Assembly (NCBI RefSeq): GCF_001942465.1
Contig: NZ_MKJY01000155.1
Coordinates: 1 to 62,059 of the forward strand
Length of the DNA: 62,059 nucleotides
Source of the DNA: Actinomadura sp. CNU-125
Lineage (GTDB): Bacteria; Actinomycetota; Actinomycetes; Streptosporangiales; Streptosporangiaceae
Reading direction: 5' to 3'
The position numbers and the translations under genes are program-made. How positions within the stretch are numbered: position 1 is the stretch's first letter; the number at the start of each line of letters is the position of its first letter. Shown one piece after another: positions 28,901-37,884 of this stretch. The notes under the pieces were generated by a model that had not been told where the DNA came from, did not search any database, and worked only from the letters and a program-made list of their open reading frames with translations.

Positions 28901-29336
28901 TCTGCCACGCGACGGCCGGGGAGATCAGCCGCATCGTCGGTTCGAGCGCCTCGCGCAGCGCGTGGTCGCCGAACAGCCGCGCCGCGTACGAGTGGTACGT
29001 CGACACCATCGGCTCGCCGTCGAACAGGGACTCGCCGCCGAGCCGCTCCAGTTCGTCCGCCGGCAGTACCTCGCGCAGCGTGTCGAGCCGCCTGCGGACG
29101 CGCGCGCCCAGTTCGGCGGCGGCCTTGCGGGTGAAGGTGAGCCCGAGGACGCGTTCGGGCCGGACGAACCCGTTCGCGACGAGCCACACGACGCGCGCGG
29201 CCATCGTCTCGCTCTTGCCGGATCCGGCGCCCGCGACGACCGCCATCGGGGCCATCGGCGCCTCGATCACGCGGGCCTGCTCGTCGGTGGGCTCGGGGAT
29301 CTCCAGCAGCCGCGCCAGCTCGGCCGGGGTGATCAC
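25952..29336 (-). CDS. adnB: AdnB-like helicase-nuclease (UvrD helicase plus PD-(D/E)xK), two frameshifts
   Basis: The reconstructed protein has 1128 residues. Helicase motifs: VVAGAGSGKSETMAARVV (Walker A), LTFTRKAAAELG, VVLLDEYQDTSQAQ, VGDPCQSIYGWRGA, LLTVHASKGLEWPVVIV and AYVAVTRAS. The C-terminal nuclease has GTAFHSWLE, a metal-binding Asp in GRMDAVFRS and VVDWKTGRPP. Two single-base losses near 27800 and 27772 fall in a variable linker. With AdnA it forms the actinobacterial double-strand-break resection motor. Downstream of adnA with a 24-bp gap. Confidence 0.93.
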
Positions 29337-29360
29337 CGAAGGCCCCCCGCGTCCGCCCGC

Positions 29361-32300
29361 CTAGTCACCGACCTGCCCGCCCTCGTCGTGGACGGGGCAG
29401 CAGGAGCGTACGGGACACGTCCGACACTTGTCGTTGGCGCGGGCCTGGAAGACGTCCGAGGCCATGCCGGTGGCGACGACCTCGATGAGCTTCTTCGGCC
29501 ACTCGGGATCCGGGTCGTCGGCAGGGGGCGGCTGTTCCTGTTCCCGCGCGCGCGCAGAGAACGCCGCCTTCCCCACCTGGATGAGCTTCGCGCCTCCCGG
29601 CTCGATCAGTCCGTGGCGTTCGAACGCGCCCAGCATCACCGCGTACTGGTACACGCCGAGCTGCGGGTGCCGCGCCAGGTCGTCCTTCGGCACCGCCGTC
29701 GTGGACGTCTTGACGTCGATGATCACGGCCCGGCCGAGCTCGTCGCGTTCGGCGCGGTCGATGCGGCCCTTGATGACGACGCGGCCGAGGTCGACCTTGA
29801 ACGACTCCTCCAGCGCCACGACCTCGTTGGGGTTGTCGCGGTGCCAGCTCAGGAACTTGTCGACCATCCGCGTGGCCTGCTCGCGCTGCTTGTCGGAGTA
29901 CCACGAGCTGCGGAACTCCAGGTCGTTCCAGATGTCGTCGAGCCGCTCGGCGACGTGCACCTCGTCGATCCCGTCGTCGGCGCCCGCCATCTCGGCGACC
30001 GCGTGCACGACCTTGCCCATGGTGCTGTACTCGTTCGGGCCGCCCTCCTGCGCGCCGACGGCCGACGCGAGCAGCCACCGCAGCCCGCAGGTCGTGAACG
30101 CCTCCACCTGCGACGGCGAGATCGTGATCTGCTCGTCGTCGGTGAACGCCGGGCCCGGGTCCGACAGGGCGGTGATCGCGTACCAGTTCTCCGGACGGGC
30201 GCCGCGCACGCCCGCCCGCGCGAGCCGCGCGAGGTGCCCGGCGGCCGCGCGCCGCAGCGTTCGGGACGTCCGGGGTCGGCGACGACCGAGCGCAGGTCGG
30301 CGACCAGCGCCGCCAGCGACAGCCACCGCGTCTTCTCGTCGAGCTGCGACTGCTCGATCGCGCCCGGCAGCAGCTCGTTCAGGAAGCGGGACGGCCGCTC
30401 CTCGGCGTCGTCGCCGCCCACGGCCGTCACCACCAGCCGCTTGCGCGCGCGCGTCACCGCGACGTAGAAGAGGCGGCGTTCCTCGTCGAGCATCTTCGCC
30501 GACATCGACGCGCCCACGGCGGGCCCGTCCGCCGGGCCGTCCTCCTGCGAGCCCGCGTGGTGCTCGACCAGCTCCTCGACGCCCAGCAGCGAGCCGCGCA
30601 GCCGCAGGTCCGGCCAGACGCCCTCCTGCACGCCCGCGACGACCACGACGTCCCACTCCAGGCCCTTCGAGCGGTGCGCGGTGAGGATCCGGACGGCCTC
30701 GCCCTCCGGCGCCTGCTCGGCGAGCGTGTCCCCGGCGATCTCCTGCGCGGCGATGTTGTCGACGAACAGTTCCGGGCCCGCCTGCGGCAGCCGGTCGACG
30801 AACCGGGCCGCGTGGTCGAACAGCGCGACGACGGCGTCGAGGTCCCGGTCGGCGGCGGCGCCGCGCGTCCCGCCCTTGATGCTCTGCGCCAGCAGCCCGT
30901 CGGCCTGCCCGCTCTCGCGCCACACCTCCCACAGGACGTCCTCGGCGGTGCCGCCGTCGGCGACGCTCCGCCGCGCCGTCTCGATCAGGTGCGCCACCCG
31001 TTCCGCCGGGCCCCGCACCCGCTCATGGACGAGCGACACTTCCCGTGGGTCGTTCACCGCCGCCACCAGCAGGTCCCCCAGCGGACGGTTCCCGCCCGAG
31101 AGCTCCTCCAGGTCGCGCAGCGCGCGCTTGAGGCGACGCATACCGAGCGCGTCCGCGCCCCCGAGCGGGCCGGTCAGCAGATCTTCGGCGACGGCGTCGT
31201 CCAGGTAGTCCTTCTTCAGCGCCGCCCGCAGCAGCACCAGGAACGGGCGCACCGCGGGCTCCGACACCAGCGGCACCTCGTCGCCCGCGACCACGACCGG
31301 CACGCCCGCCTGCGCGAGCGCCCGCCGCAGCACCGGCACCTGCCGGACGGCGCTGCGCACCAGCACCGCCATCCGCGACCACGGCACCCCGTCGAGCAGG
31401 TGCGCGCGCCGCAGCTCGTCCGCGACCAGCGCCGACTCCTGCGACTCCGAGTCGGCGATCACCGCCCGGACCTCGCCCTCCTCCAGGTCCTCCGGCGGGA
31501 TCAGCGCCCGGTGCTCGGCCGCGACCGCCGACCCGGCGGGCAGCCGCCGCGCGATCCGGCGGGACGCCGCCAGGATCTCCGGGCCCATCCGGCGGCAGTT
31601 CCGCAGCGCGACGACCGGCGCGGGCTCGCCCTTCAGGGTCCGGAACCGCTCGGGGAACTCCAGGATCCCGCGCACGTCCGCGCCCCGGAACCCGTAGATC
31701 GACTGGTCGGGGTCGCCCACCGCGACCAGGTCGCGGCCCCCGCCCGCCAGGTGCCGCAGCAGCGCCTCCTGCGCCGGGTCCGAATCCTGGTACTCGTCGA
31801 CGAACACGACGTCGTAGGCGTCCTGCTCGCGGATCCGCGCCTCCTCTTCGAGGAGCGCCGCCGCCGCGATCTGGATCAGCTCGCCGTAGTCGTAGGTCGG
31901 GACGGGATCGAGCGCGAACCGCTCCTCGTAGCGGTCCATGAACCCGGCGATCGCGTGCCAGTCGTCCCGTCCCCGGATGCGGCCGAGCGCGTCCAGGTCG
32001 TCCGGCAGGTAGCCCCGCTCGACGGCCCGCAGCACGAAGTCACGCAGTTCCTCGGCGAACCCGCGCGTCGCCAGCGCCGCCCGCAGCCGCTCCGGCCAGC
32101 CGGGCGCGCCGTCCGCCAGCTCGCCCTCCAGCAGCCGCCGCACTTCGAGGAGCTGCTCGGGGCCCGACAGCAGCCGCGGCGACGGCTCCTCGTTGTCGAC
32201 CGACTCGCGCCGCAGCAGCGCGTACGCGTACCCGTGGAACGTCAGCGCGAGCGGCGTCCGCGTCGTCCGCCGCAGCCGTCCCGCGATCCGCTGCCGCAGC

Positions 32301-32542
32301 TCCCCCGCCGCCTTCCGGCTGAACGTGAGGACGAGCACGCGCTCGGGGTCGACGCCGCGGTTCTCGATCCGGTCGACGACCGCCTCGACGATCGTCGTCG
32401 TCTTCCCGGTGCCCGGCCCCGCCAGGACCAGCAGCGGCCCCCCGGCATGCTCGACCACGCGCCGCTGCCGGTCGTCCAGGACGGGCGCGGCTGCGCGCGC
32501 GGGACCGGCGCGGCGCACGAGACGGTAGGAAGCAGGCGGCAC
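29361..32542 (-). CDS. adnA: AdnA-like helicase-nuclease, one frameshift
   Basis: The reconstructed protein has 1060 residues from GTG 32542. Motifs: LVLAGPGTGKTTTIVEAV, LTFSRKAAGELR, VVFVDEYQDSDPAQEALL, VGDPDQSIYGFRGAD, LTAHRSKGLEWDVVVVAG and YVAVTRARKR. The nuclease has SPSQVEAFTTCGLRWL, IKGRIDRAE and IIDVKTSTT, with a distal Cys cluster (CRTCPVRSCCP) that, together with the first Cys, suggests an Fe-S knot as in AddB. One base is missing near 30262. A mobile element now occupies the DNA just upstream of its start. Confidence 0.93.
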
Positions 32543-32605
32543 AACAGTTCATTGCAGCAGATCAACGAGCATGATCGGACCACAACGCACCCATGTCGCG
32601 GAAGT

Positions 32606-32740
32606 GTGCAGGGTGGAACGCCGAATTGACTTCCTCCCCTCCCTGAAGGGAGGGGATTCCTACGGCTCGCGCCGCAGGGGTTTCTGCTTCTCCGCCGTCG
32701 GCGGCCGAGGAACCCCCGGCCGTCTTACATCGGCTCCACA
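32606..32740 (-). ncRNA. Predicted omega/reRNA of the TnpB element (extent uncertain)
   Basis: In IS605-type elements the guide RNA overlaps the 3' end of tnpB and runs through the right-end hairpin into flanking DNA. Here that would use the hairpin at 32636-32655 and take as guide the 20 bases on the minus strand from 32625 (ttcggcgttccaccctgcac). Boundaries are inferred by analogy; the 5' end is arbitrary. Confidence 0.35.
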
Positions 32741-34026
32741 GACATCGCCGGGGGACAGACGCCCGGCTGCGGCGTGACCGGCCGCAAGGATGTTCTTGGC
32801 CGCGTTGACGTCCCGGTCGTGCCGGGTGCGGCAGCCCGGGCACATCCAGCACCGGGCGGAAAGACTCAGATGCTCCAGGCGTGCCCGCAGTGCGAGCACG
32901 TCTTGGAACTGGGGAACCAGCGATCGATGACGATCAGGGTGCGTCCGGCGCGTTCGGCTTTGTATTCGAGCATGCGGCGGAACTCGCCCCACCCGCAGTC
33001 GGAGATCGCCCGCGCCAGGTTCCGGTTCTTGACCATGTTGGCGACGGCGAGGTCTTCGATCACGATGGTGTCGGCGTCACGGACCAGGTTGGTGCTGGTG
33101 CGGTGCAGGAAGTCTTGGCGGGCGTCGCGGACCTTGCGGTGGGCGCGGGCGACCTTGGTTTTGGCTTTGCGGCGGTTGGCCGAGCCGGGCTGTTTGCGGG
33201 CCATGCGCCGCTGGTACCGGGCCAGGTTCCGCTGCTTGCGCTCCAGATGCTTCGGATTGGGGATGCGCCGCCCGTCGGAGGTCACCGCGAAATCCTTGAT
33301 CCCCACGTCGATGCCGATCGCGTACCCGACCGGCGGCGCGGGGTCCGGGTCGCAGGTGTCGACGCCGAAGGTGAGGTACCAGCGGCCGTCGGGCTCGCGC
33401 GAAACCACCACCATGGTGGGCTCCAGCCCGGCCACGTCCACATCGTCGAACGACCACACGAACTCAAGCGGCGCGGTGGTCTTGGCCAGCCGCAGCTCAC
33501 CTTCGCGCATGCGGAACGCCGAGCGGGTGTAGTGCGCGGACTGGCGGCCGGTGCGGCTCTTGAACCTCGGATACTTCGCGCGTCCCGCAAAAAAGTTGGC
33601 GAATGCGGTGTGCTGGTGCCGCAGCGCCTGCTGCAACGGCACACTGGACACCTCGGAGAGAAACGCCAGATCCTCGGTTTTCTTCCACTCCGTCAGCGCG
33701 GCGTCGGTCTCCTTGTAGGACGTGTGCTTGCCCTCGGTGCGGTGGGCATGGGTGCGTTCGGCGAGGGTCTTGTTCCACACCAGGCGCACACACCCGAACG
33801 TGCGGCCCAGCATGGCCGCCTGCTCGGGGTCCGGGTACGCCCGGCACCGATACGCCGTCCTCACACTCTGTGAGTTTACGTGTTCATGGGGTTGTCTTGC
33901 GGTTGTTCTGAAGATTTCTTCGGGTGTTCCGGGGGTGCGGGAGTGTCCCGGCTTCGCCGGGACGCTCCTGACGGAGTCCGGATTCCTGCCCCGGCCTGAA
34001 GGCCGGGGCATCCTCCGGAAGAGCAG
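32626..34026 (-). mobile_element. IS200/IS605-type element (tnpB only)
   Basis: On the minus strand the element is preceded by TTAC (34030-34027) and ends in TCAA (32629-32626), the left and right cleavage tetranucleotides known for IS608-type elements. Both ends carry subterminal hairpins: CCCCGGCCT/AGGCCGGGG at about 33990-34009 and CCCCTCCCT/AGGGAGGGG at about 32636-32655. It contains tnpB but no Y1 transposase tnpA, so it depends on a transposase elsewhere. Size 1,401 bp, inserted between adnA and the alkyltransferase-like gene. Confidence 0.8.
32660..33864 (-). CDS. tnpB: TnpB RNA-guided nuclease of an IS605-type element, one frameshift
   Basis: The reconstructed protein has 401 residues from GTG 33864 (MRTAYRCRAYPDPEQ). 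N-terminal OrfB HTH segment, RuvC Asp in AIGIDVGIKDFAV, RuvC Glu in IVIEDLAVANM, zinc ribbon CSHCGHA with MCPGCRTRHDRD, and the last RuvC Asp in RDVNAAKNILAAG. The frame breaks near 32880 (one base lost) between the two Cys pairs, removing the final catalytic Asp if real. TnpB cleaves DNA next to a target-adjacent motif, using a guide RNA made from the element's right end. Confidence 0.88.
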
Positions 34027-34056
34027 GTAAATGTGACCGGACGGGCTCAGGCGGGC

Positions 34057-34365
34057 TCAGGCGGGGTCGTCCGGGTGCCAGCGGGCGCGCGCCATGTCGA
34101 CGCGGCGCCCGTCCGGACGCAGCGGCGTGCCCTCCGCCCGCCACTCCTCGTACGCGCGCACCTCATTGCAGCGCGGCGGGCTCCCGTCCGCGCGGATCAC
34201 GCGCCACCACGGCACCCCGCCGCCGAACAGCGACATCACCCGGCCGACCTGCCGGGGCCCGCCCCGGCCGAGCAGCTCGGCGATGTCCCCGTACGCCAGC
34301 ACCCTGCCGGGCGGGATCCGCTCGACCGTGTCCAGGACGGCCTCGGAGTACTCGTCGGGTTCCAT
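34057..34365 (-). CDS. Alkyltransferase-like (ATL) DNA-binding protein
   Basis: 102 residues: MEPDEYSEAVLDTVERIPPG start, AYGDIAELLGRGGPRQVGRVM (recognition-helix region with Arg finger), then PWWRVI where true methyltransferases have PCHRVI. Loss of the alkyl-accepting Cys to Trp is the mark of ATL proteins, which flag O6-alkylguanine for nucleotide excision repair. Matches M. tuberculosis Rv3204 by position. Start ATG overlaps the stop of the protease gene (TGATG). Confidence 0.9.
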   Translation of the reverse strand: MEPDEYSEAVLDTVERIPPGRVLAYGDIAELLGRGGPRQVGRVMSLFGGGVPWWRVIRADGSPPRCNEVRAYEEWRAEGTPLRPDGRRVDMARARWHPDDPA

Positions 34366-35705
34366 CACCCGATCGTCTCGCGTCCGCCGGGCGGCCACGA
34401 CCCGGAACCGCGGACCGCACCGTGACCGGGCACCGGACCGGCCCCGAACCGCGGCGGGCCGAAGCCCGGTCCCGGTCCCGAGCCCGGCGGCGGGCCGGGG
34501 ACGGGCGGCGCGCCCTCGGCACGCGGGTGGCGGCGGGCGAACAGGGCCGAGATCCACACCGCGGCGACCGTCCCGGCGAGGACGCCGCCCACGACCAGGA
34601 CCAGCACGCCCGTGAACCAGCCCGGACGCTCGATGACCCGCACCGGCTCCGGCTCCCCCGCACCGAACCGCTGCCCCGGCGGCTTGCCCCCGGTCGTCTT
34701 CGCCCGCGCCTGCACCAGCTTCGCCGCCGCCGACAGCGACCGCGCCGCGTGCACCACCCCGAAGCCGGTCTCGGCGTCGTAGGTCTCCGCGGGCCCGTTG
34801 CGCGTCCCGTCCACGATCGCCTGCGCGACCAGCGCGGGCGGCAGCTTCGGGTACTCCGCCTTGATCAGCGCCGCGATGCCCGACACGATCGCGCTGGAGT
34901 CGCTGGTGCCGCTGCTCAGCACGTACCGTCCGCCCGGCAGCGCGACCGGCAGGCCCGTGCCGGGCGCCGCCACGAGCACCGAGTAGTTGCTGTTGGAGAA
35001 CGGGGCGCGCGCTCCGCCGGGCCGCGACGCCGCCACCGCGATCACGCCCGGGTACGACGCCGGGTAGGAGTACGGCGCGAACCCGTTGCCGTCCAGGACG
35101 CCCGCGTCGTCGCCGTCGTTGCCGACGGCCGACACCACCACGATGCCCTTCGACATCGCGTACGCGATCGCCTCCCGCTCCGCGGGGATCTCCCCCTCCT
35201 TGCCGAGCGACAGATTGATGACGTCCGCGCCGTTGTCGGCGGCGTGCCGGATGCCGCGCGCGACGGCCTCCGCCGCCTTCTTCGAGCGGCGGAACGCCGC
35301 GTACCCGGCGTCCTCCTCCTCCGCGATCGCCCGGATCGACAGGATGTGCGCCTCCGGGGCGATCCCCATGACCCCGTCGTTGCCGCCCGGCCCGTGCCCG
35401 TGCCCGGCGATCAGCGACGCCATGCCGGTGCCGTGCAGCCGCTCCGGCCGCGTCCCCGCGTCCGTCTCCGCGAGCATGTTGGGCCCCTCGGTGACCGAGC
35501 CCCGCAGATCGGCCTGGTTCGGGTCGACGCCCGAGTCGACCACCGCGACCGTCACGCCCTCGCCGCGCGTCAGCCCCCACGCCTCGTCCACGCCGAGGAC
35601 GTCCAGGACCCCCTGCTGCCGCTGCCGCACCTCGTCGGCGTGCGCGGGCCCCGGCACCCACACCACCGCGAACGCGGTCAGTGCCGCCGCCGCCCGCCTC
35701 AGCAT
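34365..35705 (-). CDS. Membrane-anchored S8 serine protease (mycosin-like)
   Basis: 446 residues. Sec signal peptide (MLRRAAAALTAFAVVWVPGPAHA), then the subtilisin triad: Asp in VAVVDSGVDPN, His in RLHGTGMASLIAGHG, Ser in GTSDSSAIVSGIAALI. The C-terminus has one membrane helix (VLVLVVGGVLAGTVAAVWI) and a Pro/Gly-rich tail. This is the MycP layout of type VII secretion, but no ESX gene is in the window, so it may be an orphan mycosin. Overlaps the preceding gene by 7 bases. Confidence 0.88.
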   Translation of the reverse strand: MLRRAAAALTAFAVVWVPGPAHADEVRQRQQGVLDVLGVDEAWGLTRGEGVTVAVVDSGVDPNQADLRGSVTEGPNMLAETDAGTRPERLHGTGMASLIAGHGHGPGGNDGVMGIAPEAHILSIRAIAEEEDAGYAAFRRSKKAAEAVARGIRHAADNGADVINLSLGKEGEIPAEREAIAYAMSKGIVVVSAVGNDGDDAGVLDGNGFAPYSYPASYPGVIAVAASRPGGARAPFSNSNYSVLVAAPGTGLPVALPGGRYVLSSGTSDSSAIVSGIAALIKAEYPKLPPALVAQAIVDGTRNGPAETYDAETGFGVVHAARSLSAAAKLVQARAKTTGGKPPGQRFGAGEPEPVRVIERPGWFTGVLVLVVGGVLAGTVAAVWISALFARRHPRAEGAPPVPGPPPGSGPGPGFGPPRFGAGPVPGHGAVRGSGSWPPGGRETIG

Positions 35706-36532
35706 CGCCACTCGCGCTCGGAGCAGTCCGGCAGCGCCGGCGTCGACAGCGACTCCTCCAGCGCGTTCGCGAGCTGCGGCGCCAGGACGAACGGGCGCCC
35801 CGGCCGCTCCCGCTCGACCGCCGCCGCGGGCCGACCGTCGGCGTGCCCGGACGTCGTCAGCAGCACGTACGGGCCGCCGCGGTCGCTGCCCCGCGCCTGC
35901 CGCGCCGCGTCGGTGAACCGTCCCGAGGCCGTCCCCGGGAACGCCGCCGCCTTCAGCGCGGGCGCCACGCCGCCCGACCCGTCCGGCTGCTTGTCGCCCG
36001 GAAGCTCCTTGAACGCCCGGTCGGCCTTGAACGCGTCCGGGAAGACCACGACGCCGACCGTCGTGACGATCCCGTTCAGCGCGCCCACGTACGTCGCGCG
36101 CAGGACCGCCTCGCATCCGTGCCGCTGCAGCGTCGCCACGAGCTTGGCGTCCACGGCGTCCGCGCAGCCCTTGTCCGGGACGATGCCGGTCCGCGTCGCG
36201 TACTCGGTCGCGCCCTCGTCCACCCGGTACGGGATCCGGTCGGGGAAGATGCGCTCCGCGGGCCACGCCCGCCACCGCTGCGCGACCTCCGCACGCGACG
36301 CGATCTCCAGTTCCGCGTCCGTCGGGTCGCGCGTGTAGGTGTTCCACACGCTGCCCAGCGCGGCCACGGACGCGAGCAGATAGCAGCAGCCGACGACGAT
36401 CGCGACGACCATCCACTGCCGGCCGCGCAGCCCGAGCACGGTGACACGGGGAGGCGGTTCCGGGGGGAACGGCACTTGGGGGGAAGGGGGCAGGAACGCC
36501 ACAACAGCCAAGATTAGCTGCGCTTCCGGCAT
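35699..36532 (-). CDS. Single-pass membrane protein of unknown function
   Basis: 277 residues from ATG 36532 with GAGAGGGG upstream. A Pro-rich N-terminus precedes one helix (WMVVAIVVGCCYLLASVAAL, about residues 42-61); the rest is an extracytoplasmic domain with paired Cys (KGCADAV, RHGCEAV; PDCSEREWRC at the end). It is translationally coupled to the mycosin-like gene (ATGCTGA) and probably works with it. Family not recognised. Confidence 0.75.
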   Translation of the reverse strand: MPEAQLILAVVAFLPPSPQVPFPPEPPPRVTVLGLRGRQWMVVAIVVGCCYLLASVAALGSVWNTYTRDPTDAELEIASRAEVAQRWRAWPAERIFPDRIPYRVDEGATEYATRTGIVPDKGCADAVDAKLVATLQRHGCEAVLRATYVGALNGIVTTVGVVVFPDAFKADRAFKELPGDKQPDGSGGVAPALKAAAFPGTASGRFTDAARQARGSDRGGPYVLLTTSGHADGRPAAAVERERPGRPFVLAPQLANALEESLSTPALPDCSEREWRC

Positions 36533-36653
36533 TACGCCCCTCTCGCCGGGGTGACGGGAGGGAATGCGGCCGGTCATGGCAAGGTTGTGCCGAGTGGGGA
36601 CGACGATGTCCCGCCCCCTTGAACAGCCGAGCGTCAGCACAGGAGCACCCACC

Positions 36654-37835
36654 GTGTCGTTGCCACCTCTGGTCGAGCCCGCAGCGGAGCTCACCCGTGA
36701 CGAGGTCAACCGCTACTCGCGGCACCTGATCATCCCCGACGTCGGAATGACCGGCCAGAAGCGCCTCAAGAACGCGAAGGTCCTGGTCGTGGGCGCGGGC
36801 GGCCTCGGTTCCCCCGCCCTGCTCTACCTCGCCGCCGCCGGCGTCGGCACCCTCGGCGTCGTCGACTTCGACACCGTCGACGAGTCGAACCTGCAGCGGC
36901 AGATCATCCACCGGCAGTCGTCCCTCGGCAAGCCGAAGGTCGAGTCCGCCGCCGACACCGTCCGTGAGATCAACCCGCTGATCGACGTCGTGGTCCACAA
37001 CACGGCGCTCGACCGCGACAACATCATGGACATCTTCTCCGGGTACGACCTGATCCTGGACGGCACCGACAACTTCGCCACCCGCTACATGGTGAACGAC
37101 GCGGCCGTCCTGCTCGGCAAGCCGTACGTGTGGGGCTCCATCTACCGCTTCGACGGCCAGGCGTCGGTCTTCTGGGCCGAGCACGGCCCCTGCTACCGCT
37201 GCCTCTACCCCGAGCCCCCGCCGCCCGGCATGGTCCCGTCGTGCGCCGAAGGCGGCGTGCTCGGCGTCCTCTGCTCGTCCATCGGCTCGATCCAGGTCAA
37301 CGAGGCCATCAAGCTCCTCGCCGGCATCGGCGAGCCCATCGTCGGGCGCCTGATGATCTACGACGCCCTGGAGATGACGTACCGCTCGGTCAAGGTCCGC
37401 AAGGACCCCGAGTGCCCGCTCTGCGGCAAGAACCCCACGCAGACCGAGCTCCTCGAAGACTACGAGGCGTTCTGCGGCGCCGTCTCCGAAGAGGCCACCG
37501 AGGCCGTCAAGGACTCGACGATCTCCGTGCACGACCTCAAGGCCATGCAGGAGCGCGCCGACGACATCTTCCTCGTCGACGTCCGCGAGCCCAACGAGTA
37601 CGAGATCGTCTCGATCCCCGGGGCGACCCTCATCCCGAAGGGCGACTTCCTCAACGGCTCGGCCCTCGAGAAGCTGCCGCAGGACAAGAAGATCGTCCTG
37701 CACTGCAAGTCGGGCGTCCGCTCCGCCGAGGCCCTCGCGGTCGTGAAGAACGCCGGCTTCGCCGACGCCGTCCACGTCGGCGGCGGCGTCGTGGCCTGGG
37801 TCAACCAGATCGACCCCAGCCTCCCGTCCTACTGA
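36654..37835 (+). CDS. moeZ: MoeZ: sulfur-carrier adenylyltransferase/sulfurtransferase
   Basis: 393 residues from GTG 36654 with AGGAG 8 bases upstream. E1-like domain: VVGAGGLGSPALLYLAAAG (nucleotide loop), DESNLQRQ (Arg finger), DGTDNFATRY and Zn pairs CYRC/CPLC. The C-terminal rhodanese domain has IVLHCKSGVRSAEAL with the persulfide Cys. It adenylates and thiocarboxylates ThiS/MoaD/CysO-type carriers for cofactor and cysteine synthesis. Orthologue of Rv3206c by position and length. Confidence 0.95.
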   Translation: MSLPPLVEPAAELTRDEVNRYSRHLIIPDVGMTGQKRLKNAKVLVVGAGGLGSPALLYLAAAGVGTLGVVDFDTVDESNLQRQIIHRQSSLGKPKVESAADTVREINPLIDVVVHNTALDRDNIMDIFSGYDLILDGTDNFATRYMVNDAAVLLGKPYVWGSIYRFDGQASVFWAEHGPCYRCLYPEPPPPGMVPSCAEGGVLGVLCSSIGSIQVNEAIKLLAGIGEPIVGRLMIYDALEMTYRSVKVRKDPECPLCGKNPTQTELLEDYEAFCGAVSEEATEAVKDSTISVHDLKAMQERADDIFLVDVREPNEYEIVSIPGATLIPKGDFLNGSALEKLPQDKKIVLHCKSGVRSAEALAVVKNAGFADAVHVGGGVVAWVNQIDPSLPSY

Positions 37836-37846
37836 CCCGCACGCGC

Positions 37847-37874
37847 AAGGCCCCCCGGACGCCCGGGGGGCCTT
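37847..37874 (+). terminator. Terminator between moeZ and the convergent hydrolase-like gene
   Basis: AAGGCCCCCCGG pairs perfectly with CCGGGGGGCCTT over a 4-base loop, 11 bases after the moeZ stop. The symmetrical AA/TT ends suit both converging genes. Confidence 0.85.
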
Positions 37875-37884
37875 CGCCGTTCCC

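Noticed and set aside
34365..37775. A 1,136-residue minus-strand frame opposite moeZ
   Set aside because: Only the last 446 residues are the S8 protease; the part over moeZ is a shadow of that well-conserved gene.
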